Positions 7,854 through 10,834 of a stretch of 10,834 bases of DNA are shown here, one piece after another. The stretch is from Streptococcus lactarius (GTDB taxonomy: Bacteria; Bacillota; Bacilli; Lactobacillales; Streptococcaceae): the NCBI RefSeq assembly GCF_016642265.1, contig NZ_MRXX01000001.1, positions 223,796-234,629 of the forward strand. Reading direction: 5' to 3'. Each line of letters opens with the position of its first letter. Within the stretch, counting starts at the first letter, position 1. A program made the translations under genes and the position numbers. The notes beneath the pieces were generated by a model. That model was not told where the DNA came from. It saw only the letters and a list, made by a program, of their open reading frames with translations, and made no database searches.

Positions 7854-7857
7854 TATT

Positions 7858-9162
7858 TTACCTAAAACGCAGACCCTTTGGATAGAAATTTTTTAGGGTC
7901 TGTCCGGTGACCTTAGCAAAACCTAAACCGTTGCCTTCGACCAGGACCTGATACCAACCATTGGGATGATTTTCTTCCAATTGGATCGTCTCTCCCGCTA
8001 CATAATGGACAAAGTCATCAGGTGTAATGGAAACCCTCGCTTTGACCTCGCTTGGTCTTAGAGCGAGTCCGAGAGCAAAGCTAGGCTCAAAGCGGTTTTT
8101 CTTGAAGGTCCCAAGGTGCAAACCATTGCGGGCAATTTTTATTTTTCGAAGATCTGGCAAACCTTTCGGCACCAGATAGAGCTCTTCTCCAAAAGTTTCT
8201 AGCACTCCATCGAGTGTAATGAATAGGTGTTTTTTGGCAAAATCTTGCCACAATTTCTTCTGTTCAGCAGTTAATTGGTCTTTCTTGGAAGGAAGTTTCG
8301 CAGCTCGATTCTCACCAAGATAACGGAACTTTGCAACGAATTGCCCTTCTCCTTTGAAGAGATGCGGGTACATGCGCGCTGTTTCAGGATAGCCAATGCC
8401 ATCTGCCATGCCATTGATTTTTTCGAATCTGTCCAGTTCCAACTCAAAGTTCTGTAACAACCAGGACACCATCTCTTCGTTTTCTTCAGGAGCCCAGGTA
8501 CAGGTTGAATAAACCAAGGAACCACCAGGAACCAACATCTTGAGGGCATCCTCTAGAATCTCTCTTTGAAGGAGACTGCACTCTCGAGGATAATCGACAG
8601 ACCAATAATCCATGGCATCTGGTTGCTTACGAAACATCCCCTCGCCCGAACAAGGGGCATCTAGTACAATCAGATCAAAAAAGCCTGAGAAGACTTTTGC
8701 TAGTCGATCGGCAGACTCATTGGTCACCAGTACATTTCGCGCACCAAAGCGCTCCACATTCTCAACTAAGATTTTGGAACGGCCTTTATGGATTTCATTG
8801 GAAACTAGAAGGCCTTGATTGTCCAAGTAGGATAGGAGCTGAGTCGTCTTTCCTCCAGGTGCTGCTGCTAAGTCAAGTACCTTCATTCCAGGCTTTGGCT
8901 GGGCTACTTGCGCCACCATCTGTGCAGCTGGCTCCTGCGAGTAGACCAAACCTGTCGCATGCTCGATCGATTTACCAGACACCTTTCCATAATGACCCCA
9001 AGGAGTATTAGGAATAGGGTCCGAAAAGGCTTTTTGGGCTTCTTTCAAAGGATTGGTGCGAAAGGCTGAGACTGCTTCTTGGTCAAAAGTCGCAAAAAAA
9101 GCAGCAGCATCCTCACCTAGAAGATGCTGGTATTTTTCTGTAAAACCGTTGGGAAAATTCAT
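7858..9162 (-). CDS. rsmF: RsmF-like rRNA (cytosine-5-) methyltransferase, NOL1/NOP2/Sun family
   Basis: A SAM-dependent RNA m5C methyltransferase of the NOL1/NOP2/Sun family. The RsmF/YebU group methylates 16S rRNA C1407 in E. coli; the exact target here is inferred. It has 434 residues, somewhat shorter than E. coli RsmF. The SAM-binding motif LDLAAAPGGKTTQ is at 96-108, motif IV DAPCSGEGMF at 168-177 with C171, and motif VI YSTCTWAPEENEE at 218-230 with C221, the cysteine expected to attack cytosine C6 while C171 releases the product. The C-terminal third (from about 285) is the RsmF-type RNA-binding region. The start ATG 9162 directly follows the TAG of the phosphatase gene (TAGATG), with AAGGGGAG inside that gene as ribosome site. 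This argues for translational coupling. Confidence 0.93.
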   Translation of the reverse strand: MNFPNGFTEKYQHLLGEDAAAFFATFDQEAVSAFRTNPLKEAQKAFSDPIPNTPWGHYGKVSGKSIEHATGLVYSQEPAAQMVAQVAQPKPGMKVLDLAAAPGGKTTQLLSYLDNQGLLVSNEIHKGRSKILVENVERFGARNVLVTNESADRLAKVFSGFFDLIVLDAPCSGEGMFRKQPDAMDYWSVDYPRECSLLQREILEDALKMLVPGGSLVYSTCTWAPEENEEMVSWLLQNFELELDRFEKINGMADGIGYPETARMYPHLFKGEGQFVAKFRYLGENRAAKLPSKKDQLTAEQKKLWQDFAKKHLFITLDGVLETFGEELYLVPKGLPDLRKIKIARNGLHLGTFKKNRFEPSFALGLALRPSEVKARVSITPDDFVHYVAGETIQLEENHPNGWYQVLVEGNGLGFAKVTGQTLKNFYPKGLRFR

Positions 9163-9933
9163 CTAGTTTCTCCCCTTCTTCAGATAGGTCTGGATTTCAG
9201 ACAACTTAGCCTTCGGCACCATCATGATGGGCTCAATGGTTTGGTAATTTGGCTGATCTCCATTGAGATTCAAAACAGTATAGCCTAAGCGTTCGCCCAT
9301 AATGGCAGCAGCTGCATAGTCCCATGGCCAAAGATAGCTAAAGTAAGCCAGAATTCCACCGGAAAGAATTTTTGAAAAACTAATGCCGGCACTTCCATAG
9401 ACACGGATCCCAAGGCACTTCATCCCCAGATCGACCATTCCCCATTCATTTTTTTCTAGCATACCGACATTAGAGGTCATCAAAAGTGTATCGAGAGGCC
9501 GATCCACAAAAGGAGTGAGCTCTACCTCATTGCGGTATACTGGAAACTCGCCACCTCCATAAAAAAGCTGATCGCGCATGACATCATAGATCAGGCCAAA
9601 CTGACCTTGACCCTCTTCAAAGTAAGCCACCATCACAGCAAAATCTTCTTTTTGGGCTACAAAATTATTGGTGCCATCAATCGGATCAATCACCCAAACA
9701 GATCCTTCTGAAATGGGGGAACGAAGGCCGTCTTCCTCCGCAAAAATCTGATCCGTCGGGTAACGTCGGGTAATCTTTTCAACCAAATCTTTTTGGACCT
9801 GCTGGTCCATCTGGGTTACCAAATCAGTTGGCCCTGTCTTTCTCATGATTTTCAATGAATCATCGAGATGCTGCCGGATATACTCTCCAGCCTCGAGAAC
9901 GATTTGTTTGGCAAACTCTAACTTATTTTTCAA
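9163..9933 (-). CDS. Inositol monophosphatase-family phosphatase
   Basis: A Mg2+-dependent, lithium-sensitive-type sugar/nucleotide phosphatase fold (FIG superfamily). Substrate is not settled by sequence: inositol phosphate, 3'-phosphoadenosine phosphate, NADP or sugar phosphates are all handled by family members. The metal site is complete: EED at 66-68, DPIDGT with D83, D86 and T88, and WDYAAA with D205. The start is TTG at 9933, giving 256 residues, the family norm. AAGGATGG (9941-9948) sits seven bases upstream, and the first helix [19 protein letters not shown] begins exactly there. The frame stays open to an ATG at 10089, but the extra 52 residues would lie wholly over the UPF0223 gene and look like a shadow translation. 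The start overlaps the UPF0223 stop by 11 bp, and the stop abuts the rsmF start. Confidence 0.92.
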   Translation of the reverse strand: MKNKLEFAKQIVLEAGEYIRQHLDDSLKIMRKTGPTDLVTQMDQQVQKDLVEKITRRYPTDQIFAEEDGLRSPISEGSVWVIDPIDGTNNFVAQKEDFAVMVAYFEEGQGQFGLIYDVMRDQLFYGGGEFPVYRNEVELTPFVDRPLDTLLMTSNVGMLEKNEWGMVDLGMKCLGIRVYGSAGISFSKILSGGILAYFSYLWPWDYAAAAIMGERLGYTVLNLNGDQPNYQTIEPIMMVPKAKLSEIQTYLKKGRN

Positions 9934-10201
9934 GTGAAAACCATCCTTGTTCTTTTTGCTTTGCGGCCTGGGTCGCACGGTAAAGAGAATAGCCGCTAAC
10001 TTGCTCAAACTCTCGTCCAAGACGCTTTTCTTCTCCAATACTTGGTACGACTTGTTTAAAAGCCCGGTAGGCCTTGAGGTAGTCCCCAACCTCTACCTTG
10101 CTCTCATAAGCCTCTTCAACCTTGTTAAAAAAAGAAAGCACTGAAGCAAGCTCTTCAGTGCTCCACGATAAATCCAGTGGGTAACTATAATTTTCTATCA
10201 T
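9923..10201 (-). CDS. UPF0223 family protein (unknown function)
   Basis: A small conserved Firmicute protein of 92 residues in the UPF0223 (YktA-like) family, recognised by the N-terminal [13 protein letters not shown], the central [21 protein letters not shown] region split over 43-62, and the ending [17 protein letters not shown]. It is predicted to be mostly helical and cytosolic, with no cysteine, signal or membrane segment. No biochemical role is known to me. The start ATG 10201 has only a weak ribosome site (GAGAAG, 8 bases further than ideal), and the gene begins 12 bp after the spxA1 stop, so its translation may depend on ribosomes leaving spxA1. Its 3' end overlaps the TTG start of the phosphatase. 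Confidence 0.9.
   Translation of the reverse strand: MIENYSYPLDLSWSTEELASVLSFFNKVEEAYESKVEVGDYLKAYRAFKQVVPSIGEEKRLGREFEQVSGYSLYRATQAAKQKEQGWFSLEK
9941..9948 (-). promoter_or_regulatory. Ribosome binding site deciding the TTG start of the phosphatase gene
   Basis: Minus-strand AAGGATGG, seven bases before TTG 9933 and inside the last codons of the UPF0223 gene. The ATG within it is out of frame with the phosphatase. Confidence 0.65.
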
Positions 10202-10213
10202 CCATCAAACTTC

Positions 10214-10615
10214 TCAATTTATTTCTGCTCTCAGAGTGGCAGAGCGTAACTCTTGTTTGCGATAACTTCGTGGCAAAAAGGCCCGAATTTCGTCTTCATT
10301 AAAGCCGATTTGCATGCGTTTGTTATCCAAAATAATGGGTCTACGCAAGAGACTTGGATTTTCCTCAATCAGTCGGATCAAGGCAGAAATCGACAAATCC
10401 TCCACATCAACGTCTAATTTTTGAAAAATTTTTGAGCGAGTTGAAATGATGTCGTCCGTTCCATTTTCGGTTAAGGCCAAAATACTTGTCAACTCCTGAC
10501 TGCTCAAAGGACTTGTCATAATATTGTGTTCTTTAAATGGAACATCGTGCTTCTTTAACCAAGCCCGTGCTTTTCGACATGATGTACAACTCGGTGATAA
10601 AAATAATGTAATCAT
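10214..10615 (-). CDS. spxA1: SpxA1, RNA polymerase-binding thiol-stress regulator (ArsC/Spx family)
   Basis: A cytosolic transcription regulator that binds the alpha-subunit C-terminal domain of RNA polymerase and redirects it during oxidative stress. It has 133 residues and a thioredoxin-like ArsC fold. Visible determinants: the redox switch C10-T-S-C13 in [18 protein letters not shown]52 in [13 protein letters not shown] (the residue contacting alpha in Bacillus Spx), and R92 in [20 protein letters not shown] (86-107). The start taken is ATG 10615, eight bases after AAGAAG. The frame also has GTG at 10624, but that leaves no room for a ribosome site and adds residues absent from the family. 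Streptococci carry two Spx paralogues; the neighbourhood matches the S. mutans spxA1 locus as I remember it. It is first in a tight cluster with UPF0223, the phosphatase and rsmF. Confidence 0.95.
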   Translation of the reverse strand: MITLFLSPSCTSCRKARAWLKKHDVPFKEHNIMTSPLSSQELTSILALTENGTDDIISTRSKIFQKLDVDVEDLSISALIRLIEENPSLLRRPIILDNKRMQIGFNEDEIRAFLPRSYRKQELRSATLRAEIN

Positions 10616-10653
10616 GTATTTCACTTCTTTATTGTATCTAACTATTTAACTCT

Positions 10654-10682
10654 ATTATACAAAAAAAAGAGAGGCTTGAAAA
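10654..10682 (-). promoter_or_regulatory. Sigma-A promoter of the spxA1 cluster
   Basis: On the minus strand the -10 is a perfect TATAAT (10654-10659), separated by exactly 17 bp (including a run of eight T) from -35 TTTTCA (10677-10682, 4/6 to TTGACA). The transcription start would fall near 10647, leaving a leader of about 32 nt before ATG 10615. Upstream, between 10683 and 10772, an imperfect hairpin (CTGATTTC with GAAATTCAG, about 10713-10733) is the only structure I see. No operator is recognised. Confidence 0.75.
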
Positions 10683-10772
10683 GGCTTTTTTGATTTCTCG
10701 GCTATTTTTCTGAATTTCAGTGGAAATCAGGAAGCACTTTCATTTTCCTTAACATGGTAAGACGAAGAAAAA

Positions 10773-10832
10773 GAGAGTGGGACAGAAATCGGTCATTCGT
10801 TAGAATTCGATTTCATCGTCCCACCTCCGCAC
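10773..10832 (+). repeat. 60-bp hairpin-forming intergenic repeat, right copy
   Basis: This is the second copy of the element at 1-60, in the opposite orientation, identical at 59 of 60 positions. The single difference is A10815 (T when read in the orientation of the left copy, against C18). It lies in the internal loop between the two main stems, so all paired positions are conserved. The stems are GTGGGAC/GTCCCAC, GAAATCG/CGATTTC and ATTC/GAAT, as in the left copy. It sits about 90 bp upstream of the spxA1 promoter and could belong to the 3' end of an unseen upstream gene. The last two window bases continue beyond the matched block. Confidence 0.9.
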
Positions 10833-10834
10833 AG

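Noticed and set aside
9934..10089. 52-residue extension of the phosphatase
   Set aside because: It is entirely antiparallel in sense to no gene but lies in another frame of UPF0223 on the same strand, has no phosphatase-like sequence, and the TTG 9933 start is better supported.
10616..10624. GTG start of Spx three codons upstream
   Set aside because: It leaves no space for the AAGAAG ribosome site; ATG 10615 gives the canonical Spx N-terminus.
10700..10772. Short hairpin upstream of the spxA1 promoter as an operator
   Set aside because: CTGATTTC against GAAATTCAG has a bulge and matches no binding site I know; such AT-rich pairings are common by chance.
1..10834. End repeats as terminal inverted repeats of a transposon or island
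   Set aside because: The enclosed genes are housekeeping genes in their usual streptococcal order. There is no transposase, integrase or visible target duplication, and each repeat is itself a complete hairpin.

Overview
The window is a chromosomal core segment of a Streptococcus. Every recognised protein looks streptococcal, and the gene order (spx, UPF0223, inositol-monophosphatase family, NOL1/NOP2/Sun rRNA methyltransferase, pstS-C-A-B-B, phoU, pepN) matches, from memory, the S. mutans SMU.1142-SMU.1132 block. An oral (mitis/sanguinis-type) species is plausible, but I cannot name it from this sequence. All eleven genes lie on the minus strand, so transcription runs from high to low coordinates. 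The plus strand shows no gene I would defend.

In order of transcription: (1) 10834-10616 is intergenic, with a 60-bp hairpin-forming repeat and a good sigma-A promoter. (2) 10615-7858 is a tight four-gene cluster: spxA1 (thiol-stress RNA polymerase regulator), a UPF0223 protein, a TTG-started inositol monophosphatase-family phosphatase, and an RsmF-like m5C methyltransferase. The last three junctions are a 12-bp gap, an 11-bp overlap and a stop codon directly abutting the next start. (3) 7857-7745 holds a likely extended -10 promoter with a direct repeat in place of a -35. (4) 7744-2810 is the phosphate uptake operon pstS-pstC-pstA-pstB1-pstB2-phoU. PstS is a surface lipoprotein that captures phosphate, PstC and PstA form the membrane pore, two non-identical PstB ATPases drive import, and PhoU ties transport to phosphate control. 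(5) 2809-2618 holds a long stem-loop and a probable pepN promoter. (6) 2617-74 is pepN, a cytosolic M1 zinc aminopeptidase. (7) 60-1 is a second copy of the repeat.

I see no novel defence system, mobile element, CRISPR, tRNA or rRNA. The most notable non-coding feature is the pair of 60-bp repeats in opposite orientation at the two ends (59/60 identical). Their stem ends closely resemble a repeat I remember from Staphylococcus aureus intergenic regions. The most notable coding detail is that PstB2 has arginine at the normally invariant H-loop histidine, while PstB1 keeps the histidine. Two genes (pstS and the phosphatase) start with TTG, each behind a clear Shine-Dalgarno sequence.
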